Shown here: one piece after another, positions 1 to 8,768 of the stretch
Layout: each line of letters starts with the position of its first letter
Numbering within the stretch: position 1 is the first letter of the stretch
Assembly (NCBI GenBank): GCA_903844825.1
Contig: CAIMVC010000039.1
Coordinates: 1-32,032 of the forward strand
Length of the DNA stretch: 32,032 bases
Reading direction: 5' to 3'
Source: an uncultured Burkholderiales bacterium
Lineage (GTDB): Bacteria; Pseudomonadota; Gammaproteobacteria; Burkholderiales; Burkholderiaceae_C
Program-made: the position numbers and the translations under genes
Notes under the pieces: model-generated
The model's database searches: none
What the model was told of the DNA's origin: nothing
What the model saw: only the letters and a program-made list of their open reading frames with translations

Positions 1-223
1 CCCCTGCAGGGGGACAGGGCGTCAGACGTGGCTGACAGGGCCTGCCTGTCAGCCGTGCGCTCAGCGCAGGCGCAAATGGTGAGCCTGACGGACAGCACCG
101 ACGCGCGCCGGCCGCCTAGCCCGCGGCCACTGGCGAACCACGCCGACGCGGCTCGGGCGACTTGCCTCAGTTATGAACAGGCCAGGATCCGGCTTTGGGC
201 ACCTGCTGTGCCAACTGTCAGGG
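1..223. other. Intergenic region downstream of msrA
   Basis: I see no convincing gene here. The first 12 bases are a perfect palindrome around a PstI-like core (CCCCTGCAGGGG), and a strong hairpin lies at 30-54 (separate entry). Open frames that cross this stretch are shadows antisense to msrA. Confidence 0.5.
30..54. terminator. Perfect 10-bp inverted repeat (possible bidirectional terminator or REP-like unit)
   Basis: GGCTGACAGG and CCTGTCAGCC are exact inverse complements separated by a 5-nt loop (GCCTG). No T-tract follows on either strand, so this is not a textbook intrinsic terminator. It lies about 170 bp past the msrA stop and could end transcripts from msrA or from a gene left of the window. 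Confidence 0.35.
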
Positions 224-763
224 CTAGGTGCGCACGCGATCAGCGAAGGTCTTGCGGAATTTCTCGACTTTGGGGCCGACCACAAAAGCGCAGTAACCCT
301 GGTTCGGGTTGTTCTCAAAATAGTCCTGGTGGTAGTCCTCGGCCGGCCAGTAGTGTTGCAGCGGCTCGACCTCGGTCACGATGGGCTGGGAGAACAGCTT
401 TTGCTCGCGCATGCGCGCCAGCATGTCGTCGGCGATCTGCCGCTGCTCGGGCGTACTGTAGTAAATGCCGCTGCGGTATTGCGTGCCCGCGTCATTGCCC
501 TGCCGGTTCAGCGTGGTCGGGTCATGGATGACGAAAAATATCTCGAGAATCTCGCTCAGCGTGATCTGCGCCGGGTCAAACACCAGCTTGACCACCTCGT
601 TGCAGCCCGTGCGCCCGCTGCAGACCTCCTGGTAGCTCGGCTGGCTGGCCTGGCCGTTGCAATAGCCCGACTCCACGTCGGTGACGCCGCGCGCTTTGAC
701 GAACACCGCCTCTGTGCACCAGAAGCAGCCGCCGCCGAGCGTGATGGTTTGCAATGGGTTCAT
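224..763 (-). CDS. msrA: Peptide-methionine (S)-S-oxide reductase MsrA
   Basis: 179 aa, normal length for a single-domain cytosolic MsrA, which reduces methionine-S-sulfoxide in proteins. The signature GCFWC is at residues 12-16, with C13 as the nucleophile. Conserved family blocks follow: SGY at 32-34, the TG-x-x-E block at 52-56, HDPTTLNRQG at 80-89 and GTQYRS at 93-98. C158 near the C-terminus is a candidate resolving cysteine. Oddities: the usual TGHAE block reads TGCNE (His replaced by Cys54) and GYAGG reads GYCNG, so the protein has several extra cysteines (C35, C48, C54). There is no signal peptide. It lies 48 bp downstream of the LysR gene on the same strand and could be cotranscribed or have its own promoter. 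Confidence 0.93.
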   Translation of the reverse strand: MNPLQTITLGGGCFWCTEAVFVKARGVTDVESGYCNGQASQPSYQEVCSGRTGCNEVVKLVFDPAQITLSEILEIFFVIHDPTTLNRQGNDAGTQYRSGIYYSTPEQRQIADDMLARMREQKLFSQPIVTEVEPLQHYWPAEDYHQDYFENNPNQGYCAFVVGPKVEKFRKTFADRVRT

Positions 764-811
764 CTCTCAAGTTCCTGTCAATCGGTTGGGTTCATGATCC
801 AGGCCAAGGCT

Positions 812-1762
812 TCACGCTGGCCCTGCCGCAGCGTCGGCGGCAAGTATTTCAGGGCCCGATCCTGCCACAGCGGCGCCCGCGCTCAGCAAGCTGGCCCTCA
901 CAGCTTCGACAAACAGGCCCCGGGCCGCGCTGGCGCGTGTGGTTTTCCAGAGGCAGCGGGTTTCATACAGGGCCGCCGCGCCACTGAGCGGTAAAAAGCT
1001 GGCCCCCGCCAGCGCCGATTGCCGCAGCGCCGCCGGCACCAGGGCCACGCCCATGCCCTGTGAGACCAGCGAGACCACGCTCAGCCAGTGGCGCAGCTCG
1101 TAGCGAATCTCGGGGTAAAAGCCGGCCTGGCTGCACAGGGTCAGGATGCGCTCATGGTAGTCCGGTGAGACCTGGCGCGAGACCACGGCAAACGGCTCTC
1201 CCTGCAGCAAAGGCAGCGCGATGGCCTGGCGGTTGGCCAGCGCGTGCGCCCGCGGCAGGCAGCACCACAGCGGCTGGCTGGCCACCAAAATCCCCGACAG
1301 CTCAGGCGGCACGCGCGGGGTGTGCACAAAACCTACGTCCAGCCGTTCTTGCGCCAGCTCGGTCAGCTGCTCGCTGGAACTGAGCTCGCGCAGCAGCAGC
1401 CGCAGCTGCGGGTGCCGGCTTTGAAACTGCTCCAGAATGCGCGGCAAGCCGCTGTAGAGCATGGTGCCTGAAAAGCCGATGGTCAGGCTGCCCGCCATGC
1501 CATCGCCCACATCCCGCGCCAGATTGGCCGCCTGAGCGGCCTGGTCGAGCAGGGCGCGGGCCGCAGGCACAAAGGCTTGTCCGGCTGCCGTGAGTTGCAC
1601 CAGCTTGCTGTTGCGCGTGAACAGCCTGGCGCCGACCGAGGCCTCCAGTTGCTGGATGTTCAGCGACAAGGGCGGCTGCGACATCGACAGCCGACGCGCC
1701 GCCCGGCCGAAGTGAAGCTCCTCGGCCAGCACCAGAAAGTAACGGAGGTGCCTGAATTCCAT
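812..1762 (-). CDS. LysR-family transcriptional regulator, probable regulator of glutaryl-CoA dehydrogenase (GcdR-like)
   Basis: 316 aa, typical LysR length. The N-terminal winged helix-turn-helix begins MEFRHLRYFLVLAEELHFGRA, with the recognition-helix region SMSQPPLSLNIQQLE at about 26-40. A LysR substrate-binding domain spans about 90-300. It is divergent from an acyl-CoA dehydrogenase of the glutaryl-CoA type across a 143-bp gap that holds a T-N11-A motif (1786-1798). The classic LysR layout, in which the regulator represses itself and activates the divergent gene with a CoA-pathway coinducer, is therefore likely. The role in glutarate or lysine degradation is inferred from that neighbour. 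No clear Shine-Dalgarno sequence precedes the ATG. Confidence 0.88.
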   Translation of the reverse strand: MEFRHLRYFLVLAEELHFGRAARRLSMSQPPLSLNIQQLEASVGARLFTRNSKLVQLTAAGQAFVPAARALLDQAAQAANLARDVGDGMAGSLTIGFSGTMLYSGLPRILEQFQSRHPQLRLLLRELSSSEQLTELAQERLDVGFVHTPRVPPELSGILVASQPLWCCLPRAHALANRQAIALPLLQGEPFAVVSRQVSPDYHERILTLCSQAGFYPEIRYELRHWLSVVSLVSQGMGVALVPAALRQSALAGASFLPLSGAAALYETRCLWKTTRASAARGLFVEAVRASLLSAGAAVAGSGPEILAADAAAGPA

Positions 1763-1785
1763 AAATAGCTAAATCATATCGTTGG

Positions 1786-1798
1786 ATCAATATTTGAT
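1786..1798. promoter_or_regulatory. Candidate LysR box between the divergent LysR gene and gcdH
   Basis: ATCAA-TAT-TTGAT is an interrupted palindrome that contains a T-N11-A match (1787-1799), the generic LysR-type binding motif. A flanking ATATC...GATAT pair encloses it. It sits 24 bp upstream of the LysR start and about 108 bp upstream of the gcdH start. The location fits, but the motif is common in AT-rich DNA. Confidence 0.4.
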
Positions 1799-1905
1799 AT
1801 TAGACAGCTATTCATGCTTGCCCAACAATCCAGCGTCTGGCCCTAAACTCCAGCCAGCGTCAAACGCCACACTTTTTCACAAGACAGCCACAGGACACCG
1901 CGAAC

Positions 1906-3102
1906 ATGAAAGCCAAATTCAACTGGGAAGACCCGTTTTTTCTGTCCGAGCAACTCAGCGAGGACGAGCGCGCCGTGGTCGACGCCGCCCATGACTTTTG
2001 CCAGGAAAAGCTGCAGACCCGGGTGCTGATGGCGGCGCGTCATGAAACCTTTGACCGCGAGATCATGAACGAGTTTGGCGCCATGGGGTTTTTGGGCTCG
2101 ACCATTGAAGGCTACGGCTGCTCGGGTCTGAACTACGTCAGCTACGGCCTGGTGGCGCGTGAAGTCGAGCGGGTGGACAGCGGCTACCGCAGCGCCATGA
2201 GCGTGCAGAGCTCGCTGGTGATGCACCCCATCAATGCCTACGGCGACGAAGCCCAGCGCCAGAAATACCTGCCCAAGCTGGCCACGGGCGAATGGGTCGG
2301 CTGCTTCGGCCTGACCGAACCCAACCACGGCTCCGACCCGGCCAGCATGCTCACCCGCGCCAAGCCGGTCGATGGCGGCTTCATCATGAAGGGCGCCAAG
2401 ATGTGGATCACCAACGCGCCGATTGCCGACGTTTTTGTGGTCTGGGCCAAGCTCGAAGACCCGGACGGCAAGGTCGGCGGCCAGGAAAGCATTCGCGGTT
2501 TCATTCTCGAAAAAGGCATGAAAGGCCTGAGCGCCCCGAAGATCGAGGGCAAGATGAGCTTGCGCGCCTCGATCACCGGTGAGATCGTGATGGACGACGT
2601 GTTTGTGCCCGAAGCCAACCTGCTGCCCAACGTCAGCGGCCTCAAAGGCCCCTTTGGCTGCCTGAATAAAGCCCGCTACGGCATCGCCTGGGGTGCGCTG
2701 GGTGCGGCAGAAGACTGCTGGTTCCGCGCCCGCCAGTACACCATGGACCGCCAGCAGTTTGGCCGTCCGCTGGCACAAAACCAGTTGATCCAGAAAAAAC
2801 TCGCCGACATGCAAACCGAAATCGCCCTGGGCCTGCAGGCCTGCCTGCGCGTGGGTCGCCTGATGGACGAGGACAAGGCCGTGCCCGAAATGATTTCACT
2901 GATCAAGCGCAACTCTTGCGGCAAGTCCCTGGACATCGCCCGCATGGCCCGCGACATGCATGGCGGCAACGGCATTCACGACGAGTACCACGTCATTCGC
3001 CACATGATCAACCTGGAAACGGTCAACACCTACGAAGGCACGCACGACGTGCACGCCCTGATTCTGGGTCGGGCGCAAACCGGCCTGCAGGCGTTTTATT
3101 GA
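1906..3102 (+). CDS. gcdH: Glutaryl-CoA dehydrogenase (acyl-CoA dehydrogenase family)
   Basis: 398 aa, family length. It oxidatively decarboxylates glutaryl-CoA to crotonyl-CoA with FAD, in lysine, tryptophan and glutarate catabolism. Family-specific blocks are [18 protein letters not shown] (about residues 90-107; this Arg binds the glutaryl carboxylate in the family), the FAD-binding [11 protein letters not shown] (about 135-145) and MWITNAP (about 166-172). The C-terminal [17 protein letters not shown] holds catalytic base E377. A weak AGGAC lies about 12 nt upstream of the ATG. It is monocistronic in this window and divergent from the LysR gene. Confidence 0.95.
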   Translation: MKAKFNWEDPFFLSEQLSEDERAVVDAAHDFCQEKLQTRVLMAARHETFDREIMNEFGAMGFLGSTIEGYGCSGLNYVSYGLVAREVERVDSGYRSAMSVQSSLVMHPINAYGDEAQRQKYLPKLATGEWVGCFGLTEPNHGSDPASMLTRAKPVDGGFIMKGAKMWITNAPIADVFVVWAKLEDPDGKVGGQESIRGFILEKGMKGLSAPKIEGKMSLRASITGEIVMDDVFVPEANLLPNVSGLKGPFGCLNKARYGIAWGALGAAEDCWFRARQYTMDRQQFGRPLAQNQLIQKKLADMQTEIALGLQACLRVGRLMDEDKAVPEMISLIKRNSCGKSLDIARMARDMHGGNGIHDEYHVIRHMINLETVNTYEGTHDVHALILGRAQTGLQAFY

Positions 3103-3116
3103 TCTGAGCTCGGGTC

Positions 3117-3130
3117 GGCTCTGGGGAGCC
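3117..3130 (+). terminator. Small hairpin after gcdH
   Basis: GGCTC-TGGG-GAGCC is a perfect 5-bp stem with a 4-nt loop, 15 bp after the gcdH stop. No T-run follows, so terminator activity is uncertain. The rest of the 249-bp gap to the convergent autotransporter gene shows only one looser stem (AAGTGG/CCACTT, 3225-3249). Confidence 0.25.
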
Positions 3131-3351
3131 CTCACGCTCGGATTGCCGCGCGGCTTTGTCGCTCAATGTTGGCCAAATTCAGGCCGATTATTGTGACGTT
3201 GATGCTGGACGCTCCACCCCGCTTAAGTGGCATGAAAAAACTTCCACTTTGGCGCATTGACGCCGGTATTGGGTGGCAGAGTCCATCCCATCCAGGGCCC
3301 AAAGGGCTGCGGCGGGCCAGGAGCTCCCGTATTTTTGAAGCCGCCATTACG

Positions 3352-6165
3352 CTACAAACCTACCGAGTAGGTCGCCGTTACGGTCAGCCTGGAAGCGTCC
3401 AGATAAGGATCGCGGCTGTAGCTACCGCTGATGCCTAAGCGCTGATTTTTCGCGAGGTCAACATAGGCGCCCAGCGTTGCAGTACGCCGGTTCTTGGCGA
3501 AACCAGCGTCTGAAAAATGAGGACTCAAGCCGGAGATGCCTGTCGCTGCGTGAACGCCCCGGCCACTGCTGACATCGGACTCCGCGCCAGCGCTGGCAAA
3601 AACAGTCGCCGTGGGCGTGACGCGATGGGACAAACCCAGTCCGATCATGGCGGTGCTGACATGGCTCCTGAAGGCGTTGTACGTTAATGGTGCAGTGACC
3701 TCGGCGCTCGCCGTCTCGCTGTAGCCGGCGAGATTTTTTCTTGTGTAGCGTAGCCCGGCATAGGGCCAGACCAGCAAGTCGTCGCGCACGGCCCAACCGT
3801 AGTTGGCAATGACTTGCATGCCCTGGTTGTTCAACTTGGAAGATCCGATGCCGGCCTCGGAACTCCCCACCATGCCACGCGCGATCATGGCCGTCTTTCG
3901 CGCATAAGCCGCTGAGAATTTCACCTCGGCGCCCACACCGTCTGTCCGCTGGCTCCATGCGCCAAACACCCCCAGCAAGGGACTGCTGTTCGAAAGTTTG
4001 ACGACAGCCGAGCCGGGGCCGGACAGGTTCTGGTCGGCATACAGGCCCAGGCGGTAGCTGCCGCCGGGCAAACGATAGGCTGCTATCAGCAAACCACCCT
4101 GCTGGTTGGCGCCTTGGGATTGGGTGTTGCGGGCGCCAGCCGACACACACAGAGCCTGCGCTTGCGGCGTCTTGCAGTCATAGGAAAAACTATGGGTCAG
4201 CACGGAATCTTGCATCGCAAACGCTGCTTGCAAAGACGAGGCCGTGTTTACCAGCGATTGCTGGGTATCGGCGGTGGAAGCACCGGTGACGACCAAATCC
4301 CAGACGCTATCAGCGACGCTCTTGAGGTTAAAGACGAAGCCGTTGTAGTTGCCTGCAGTATTGACAAAGTGGGCTCCGGTGATGCCAGAGAAAACGCCTG
4401 AGTAAGTGCCTTTGCCGACAGTCGAGCCGGTATCAATATTAAAATTCAGGGCCCCTGAAATGGTTCCGAAAGTGACCCGCCCATAGCGGGTGGGAGACTC
4501 AATCATGATGTTGTACTTGGTCGGTAAAATACCCTGGTAGGTGATGGCCGATTTGTTGTTTAGGCTGTTGATTTGGCCGCCGTAGGTCAGGCCCGTCTCG
4601 AAATCCGTATAACTGAAGTTTCTAATGCCAAAGCCATCGGCTCCGGCCAGGATGCGCCCGGTATTGGTGAGGCTGGTGATGGTTCCACCGTTCACGATGC
4701 CGTCGATGTCCCCGCTGATCGTGCCTGCGTTTGACAACTGGACAATGTTGCCCCAGTTCTGCAGGCCGGTGTTGTAGCCGCTGATGATGCCGGTCACGGT
4801 GTTGTTGATTAAATTAACGCTGCCGGGATATCTGACGCCAGCGATAACGTTGCTGCCGTTGACCAGCCCGGCCGCATCACCATAGATGACTCCCGAGTTG
4901 TGTACAGAGCCGATATGCCCGACGTTGGAAACGCCCACACTGCTGGCAGTCATGCTGCCAGAGTTTGCAAGCGTGCCGATGGTCGCACCGGTGTCGTTGT
5001 AGACCGCGTTGAAGCCGAATTGCAAGAATCCGGAATTATCGAAATTTACTATGCTCCCGCTGTTGTAGACGGCTTGATTGCTGCCGGTCATGATGGCGTT
5101 TTCACCCCGATTCACGATGGCGCTGATGCTGCCGGCGTTGTAGATGCTGTTAGTGCCGTTGACTGCTTGAGTGTTGAAGATAAGGTCGATCAGGCCAAGG
5201 TTCGTAATCGCCCCAGACGATGATGAGCCGCCGCTAAGCCGGCCGTCATTGGCGATGGAACTGATGACGCCTCCCGCGCTATTTAAAATCGCAGCGTTGA
5301 GTTCAGCGCCCCCATTAATGGCTCCCGTATTGCTGATTCGTGCGGAAGTGCCAATGCCCACCTGAACGCCAGGCCCATTGATGCCGGCCACCGAACCACT
5401 GCCTGCCGCACCGCCTGCGCCGCCTTCGATCATGCCGGAATTATTCAGGGTGCTCAGGTGTCCCAGGTACACGCCTGCGCCGCCGCTACCGCCTGCGCCG
5501 CCGCCCGCCTCACTGTCACCACCAGCCCCGCCCGCGCCAGCGGCAATGCGTCCGGTATTGTTCAGTGATACGCCCGGATTCACGATGGCGCCATAGCCGC
5601 CCGCGCCACCACCTCCGCCTCCTCCTGCTGATTCAGGGCCACCGCTGGAACTGCCCCCTTGGCCGCCATCACCGCCGAGGATGACTGTCGAATTCGAGCC
5701 CGACGAACTAAAAACCGCGCCGCTTGCACCCCCGCCGCCACCGCCACCGCCTGAATAGCCGCTGACGCTCTGCCCGTCCCCGCCGCGGCCACCCATGCCG
5801 CTGTTGCCACTGGCCAGTCCGCCCGCACCACCGGCGCCACCGGCAGGAGGAAAGTCAGGGTGTGTTGCACCATTGCCGCCGACGCCGCCCACCAGTCCTG
5901 CGCCGCCACCGCCACCACCGTTGCCCAGGCCAATCTCGGTGCTGCCATTGGCGCCAGCGCCGCCTAGTGAGCCCGCAGAACTTGCTCCGCCCGCAGAAAC
6001 ACCGAGACCGCCACCCGCACCGCCAGCAAAGGTTTGGGCTACGCCATGGTCGCCAAAACCGATCAAGCTGGTGACAAAAATTATTTCTAAAAGCCTATAT
6101 TTACTCGAGAAAACGGCAAATAAATAAGTTGAATTTGTTGAATTATTTTGGTTGTTAGTATTCAT
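3352..6165 (-). CDS. Glycine-rich autotransporter (type V secretion) with C-terminal beta-barrel
   Basis: 937 aa. Residues 1-44 look like an extended signal peptide: a polar Asn/Thr start, then a hydrophobic stretch LLEIIFVTSLIGFG, with likely cleavage after GVAQ. Residues about 45-270 are extremely Gly-rich (runs of GGGGGGAG and GGAGGAGG). Residues about 200-550 contain irregular repeats of the kind 'aIyN.G.I..i.NsG.I.G', typical of beta-helical passengers. A linker with a paired-Cys block (YDC...ALCVSAGAR, about 673-687) precedes an autotransporter beta-domain at about 690-937. The chain ends TYSVGL rather than in the usual terminal Phe or Trp. Likely a surface adhesin or self-associating protein; the ligand is unknown. 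The upstream region is AT-rich, unlike its surroundings. Confidence 0.85.
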   Translation of the reverse strand: MNTNNQNNSTNSTYLFAVFSSKYRLLEIIFVTSLIGFGDHGVAQTFAGGAGGGLGVSAGGASSAGSLGGAGANGSTEIGLGNGGGGGGAGLVGGVGGNGATHPDFPPAGGAGGAGGLASGNSGMGGRGGDGQSVSGYSGGGGGGGGASGAVFSSSGSNSTVILGGDGGQGGSSSGGPESAGGGGGGGAGGYGAIVNPGVSLNNTGRIAAGAGGAGGDSEAGGGAGGSGGAGVYLGHLSTLNNSGMIEGGAGGAAGSGSVAGINGPGVQVGIGTSARISNTGAINGGAELNAAILNSAGGVISSIANDGRLSGGSSSSGAITNLGLIDLIFNTQAVNGTNSIYNAGSISAIVNRGENAIMTGSNQAVYNSGSIVNFDNSGFLQFGFNAVYNDTGATIGTLANSGSMTASSVGVSNVGHIGSVHNSGVIYGDAAGLVNGSNVIAGVRYPGSVNLINNTVTGIISGYNTGLQNWGNIVQLSNAGTISGDIDGIVNGGTITSLTNTGRILAGADGFGIRNFSYTDFETGLTYGGQINSLNNKSAITYQGILPTKYNIMIESPTRYGRVTFGTISGALNFNIDTGSTVGKGTYSGVFSGITGAHFVNTAGNYNGFVFNLKSVADSVWDLVVTGASTADTQQSLVNTASSLQAAFAMQDSVLTHSFSYDCKTPQAQALCVSAGARNTQSQGANQQGGLLIAAYRLPGGSYRLGLYADQNLSGPGSAVVKLSNSSPLLGVFGAWSQRTDGVGAEVKFSAAYARKTAMIARGMVGSSEAGIGSSKLNNQGMQVIANYGWAVRDDLLVWPYAGLRYTRKNLAGYSETASAEVTAPLTYNAFRSHVSTAMIGLGLSHRVTPTATVFASAGAESDVSSGRGVHAATGISGLSPHFSDAGFAKNRRTATLGAYVDLAKNQRLGISGSYSRDPYLDASRLTVTATYSVGL

Positions 6166-6522
6166 TGGTTGAGTACTTTTATTTATTGATAGTCCGATAC
6201 TCGAGATAATACGGCAACGAATCTTCCGGCAGTCGGTTTGGCGTGGTTCGCAGTGTGATATTCAAGGCAACCATATATTCGGACTTTGATGTGCTTTTTC
6301 AGTCATGGCGAGCGGCGGAACTGCAACCTCTCCGATTCAGCCCAAAGTAAAACAAAGTCTGCTAAACAAGGAGCGTCCTTGGGGCAATGACAAATCTTCT
6401 GTGTCTGCGAGGCCGCAGGCCGTGGCAGTCCATGGGCTCAAGCCGGACCTTGCACCGCGGGCCGCCTGCGCAAGGCGCACAATCGCGCACTCACCAGCCC
6501 TTTTGAAGCGACCCGCCAGCCC
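6166..6522. other. 357-bp intergenic region between divergent autotransporter and zinc-ribbon genes
   Basis: The part next to the autotransporter (6166-6300) is distinctly AT-rich and must hold its promoter. Read on the minus strand it contains TATTAT and several TA-rich candidate -10 boxes, but I cannot pair one confidently with a -35. The 6305-6522 part is GC-rich and contains an open frame without codon signature or a ribosome site. I see nothing else in it. Confidence 0.4.
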
Positions 6523-6774
6523 ATGACCGAAGACCTGAACCGCCAGAGCGAACTTAAGAAAATGGACTTGTGCGACGCCTGCGCCGGCATCCAGCGCAAC
6601 TGGCGTCGTGCGCCCGGCCACGCTGAATTGCTGCAAGGCCAGAACCACCAGGAAAAGCGCGGTCCTACGCTGGTGACGATTACCCGGTACCAGTGCGACC
6701 GCTGCGGCACCTCCTGGGCGTACGAGAACAACAAGCGCGATCAGCACGTGGGCTGGTCTGTGGTGGGCCGCTAG
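6523..6774 (+). CDS. Small zinc-ribbon-like hypothetical protein
   Basis: 83 aa. Two CxxC pairs (C17/C20 in LCDAC and C58/C61 in QCDRC), about 38 residues apart, suggest one four-cysteine zinc site. The second pair sits in a ribbon-like context (ITRYQCDRCGTSWAYE). No membrane segment or signal peptide. It lies 67 bp upstream of the RIO kinase gene on the same strand and may share its transcript. I do not recognise a named family, and the ribosome site is weak. The conserved-looking cysteine pattern is the main reason to accept the gene. Confidence 0.6.
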   Translation: MTEDLNRQSELKKMDLCDACAGIQRNWRRAPGHAELLQGQNHQEKRGPTLVTITRYQCDRCGTSWAYENNKRDQHVGWSVVGR

Positions 6775-6841
6775 CCCGCTGCGTTGTCCGTCCCGTGGCC
6801 TGGCCCGGGCGCTCGGGTGCGCCGAGAGCACAATCGCGTCC

Positions 6842-7720
6842 ATGAAACCACCCGCCAGACTGCAAAGCCTTGTTGAAGAAGGCCTGATCGATACCGTGGT
6901 TCGCCAGCTCATGAGCGGCAAGGAAGCCATGGTCTTCGTGGTCCGCTGCGGCGACGAGACCCGTTGCGCCAAGATTTACAAAGAGGCCAGCCAGCGCAGT
7001 TTTCGCCAAGCGGTGGACTACACCGAAAACCGCAAGGTCAAGAACTCACGGCAGGCACGCGCCATGGCCAAGGGCAGCAAGTACGGGCGCCAGGCCCAGG
7101 AGGCGGCCTGGCAAAGCGCCGAGGTCGACGCCCTGTACCGGCTGGCGGCGGCCGGCGTGCGGGTGCCCCAGCCCTATAACTTTCACGAAGGCGTGCTGCT
7201 CATGGAGCTGGTCACCGACGCCAACGGCGACGCCGCGCCCCGCCTGAACGATGTGGCCTTTACCCGCAGCCAGGCGCTGGCGCATCACGCGACGCTGATC
7301 GCCGAGGTGGTGCGCATGCTCTGCGCCGGCGTGGTCCATGGCGACTTGTCGGAATTCAATATATTGCTGGCCTACACGGCTAGCGCAGATGGCAGAGGCG
7401 GCAGCGAAGGCCCGGTCATCATTGACCTGCCCCAGGCGGTTGACGCTGCCGGCAACAACCACGCCCAACGCATGCTGCTGCGTGACGTGGCGAACCTGCG
7501 CGACTTCTTTGGCCAATTCGCCCCCGAACTGTTGACGACCCAATACGGGCCCGAGATGTGGAGCCTGTACCAAACGGGTCTGCTGACCAACGACACGCCT
7601 TTGACCGGCCGCTACCAGCGTGCCCAGGCCGACGTGGACATGCAAAGCGTGCTGCGCGAAATTGACGATGCGCGTGCCGAAGACGCGGCGCGGCGGCTGC
7701 GCATGGCGTCCACCGCCTGA
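6842..7720 (+). CDS. RIO-type atypical serine/threonine protein kinase
   Basis: 292 aa. Kinase landmarks in order: a P-loop-like LMSGKEAMVFVV (23-34), the ATP-anchoring Lys in CAKIYK (K44), the RIO-type substrate-loop region rich in basic residues (55-82), the hinge LLMELV (119-124), the catalytic loop HGDLSEFNILL (166-176; D168, N173) and the metal-binding IIDLPQAV (193-200; D195). RIO kinases act in ribosome maturation in archaea and eukaryotes; their targets in bacteria are poorly known. Neighbours are a zinc-ribbon protein upstream and a ribosome-assembly GTPase downstream, which suggests a translation-related group. A short Gly/Ser-rich insertion (TASADGRGGSEG) lies between the catalytic loop and the metal site. 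Confidence 0.9.
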   Translation: MKPPARLQSLVEEGLIDTVVRQLMSGKEAMVFVVRCGDETRCAKIYKEASQRSFRQAVDYTENRKVKNSRQARAMAKGSKYGRQAQEAAWQSAEVDALYRLAAAGVRVPQPYNFHEGVLLMELVTDANGDAAPRLNDVAFTRSQALAHHATLIAEVVRMLCAGVVHGDLSEFNILLAYTASADGRGGSEGPVIIDLPQAVDAAGNNHAQRMLLRDVANLRDFFGQFAPELLTTQYGPEMWSLYQTGLLTNDTPLTGRYQRAQADVDMQSVLREIDDARAEDAARRLRMASTA

Positions 7721-7775
7721 ACGGGCGGGCCCGCAGCGTTCACAATCCCTGCTTTAAAAGAAAGAAAGCGCACAG

Positions 7776-8768
7776 ATGGCGATTCAGTGGTTTCCCGGTC
7801 ACATGCACCTGACCAAAAAAGCCATCAGCGAGCGGATCAAGGAAATTGATGTCGTGATCGAGCTGCTCGACGCCCGCCTGCCGGGCTCCAGCGCCAACCC
7901 GATGCTGGCCGAACTGACCGAGGGCAAGCCGGCCCTGAAGGTTCTCAACAAGCAAGACCTGGCCGACCCCACGCGCACCCCCCTGTGGCTGGACTACTAC
8001 AACAGCCAGCCGGGTACCCGCGCCATCGGTCTGGACGCCAGCATGAGCACGCCGGCCAGGGCCCTGATCGAGGCCTGCCACACCCTGGCACCTACGCGCG
8101 GCAGCATGGTCAAGCCCATGCGCGTGCTGATCTGCGGCATTCCCAACGTCGGCAAGTCCACCCTGATCAACACCCTCACCGGCAAGCGTGCCACCAAGAC
8201 GGGTGACGAGGCTGGCGTGACCAAGATCGAGCAGCGCATCGTGCTGGCCGACGGCTTTTACCTGTTTGACACGCCGGGCATGCTCTGGCCGCGCATCATC
8301 GTGGCCAAAAGCGGCTACAACCTGGCCGCCAGCGGCGCCATCGGCCGCAACGCCTTCAACGAAGAAGAGGTCGCACTCGAGCTGCTCGACTACCTCATCG
8401 CCCACTATCCCGACCTGCTCAAGGCCCGCTACAAGGTCGAGCTGCCGGCAGGTATCACCGACGAACAGCTGCTCGAAGACATTGGCCGCAAGCGCGGCGC
8501 CGTGCTCAGCAAAGGCCGCGTCAACCTGCAAAAAGCTGCCGAGATCGTGATCTACGAATTTCGCCAGTCCACCCTGGGCCGCATCACGCTGGAAACCCCA
8601 GAGGCGTTTACCCAATGGCTCGAAGCCGGCCAAAAGCTAGACGCCGAACGCCAGGTCAAAAAAGACGCGATTGAGCTCAAGCGCAACATCAAGCTCAAGA
8701 AGGTGCCCCGGCCCCCGCGCGACCCGCAGCGCGGCCCGGACCGCATCGACAGCGACCCAGCGACCTGA
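7776..8768 (+). CDS. ylqF: YlqF/RbgA-type circularly permuted ribosome-biogenesis GTPase
   Basis: 330 aa. The GTPase motifs occur in permuted order: G4 NKQD at 58-61, then G1 GIPNVGKST at 121-129, then G3 DTPG at 165-168. The N-terminus IQWFPGHMHLTKKAI is the hallmark of the YlqF/MTG1 group, which acts in late assembly of the large ribosomal subunit. A C-terminal RbgA-like helical region follows (about 195-300), and the tail is Lys/Arg/Pro-rich. It begins 55 bp after the RIO kinase gene and is probably cotranscribed with it. Confidence 0.93.
   Translation: MAIQWFPGHMHLTKKAISERIKEIDVVIELLDARLPGSSANPMLAELTEGKPALKVLNKQDLADPTRTPLWLDYYNSQPGTRAIGLDASMSTPARALIEACHTLAPTRGSMVKPMRVLICGIPNVGKSTLINTLTGKRATKTGDEAGVTKIEQRIVLADGFYLFDTPGMLWPRIIVAKSGYNLAASGAIGRNAFNEEEVALELLDYLIAHYPDLLKARYKVELPAGITDEQLLEDIGRKRGAVLSKGRVNLQKAAEIVIYEFRQSTLGRITLETPEAFTQWLEAGQKLDAERQVKKDAIELKRNIKLKKVPRPPRDPQRGPDRIDSDPAT

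Noticed and set aside
1843-2814. 323-codon minus-strand frame opposite gcdH
   Set aside because: It is antisense to a well-conserved enzyme gene and shows no recognisable domain. His/Ala/Val-rich shadow frames are common in such GC-rich DNA.
5378-5960. Apparent repeats suggesting a CRISPR or satellite array
   Set aside because: These are GC-rich codon repeats that encode the Gly-rich autotransporter passenger. There are no regular spacers or constant direct repeats.
6305-6526. 73-codon frame upstream of the zinc-ribbon gene
   Set aside because: No ribosome site, no motif and low-complexity composition; it just overlaps the start of the next gene.
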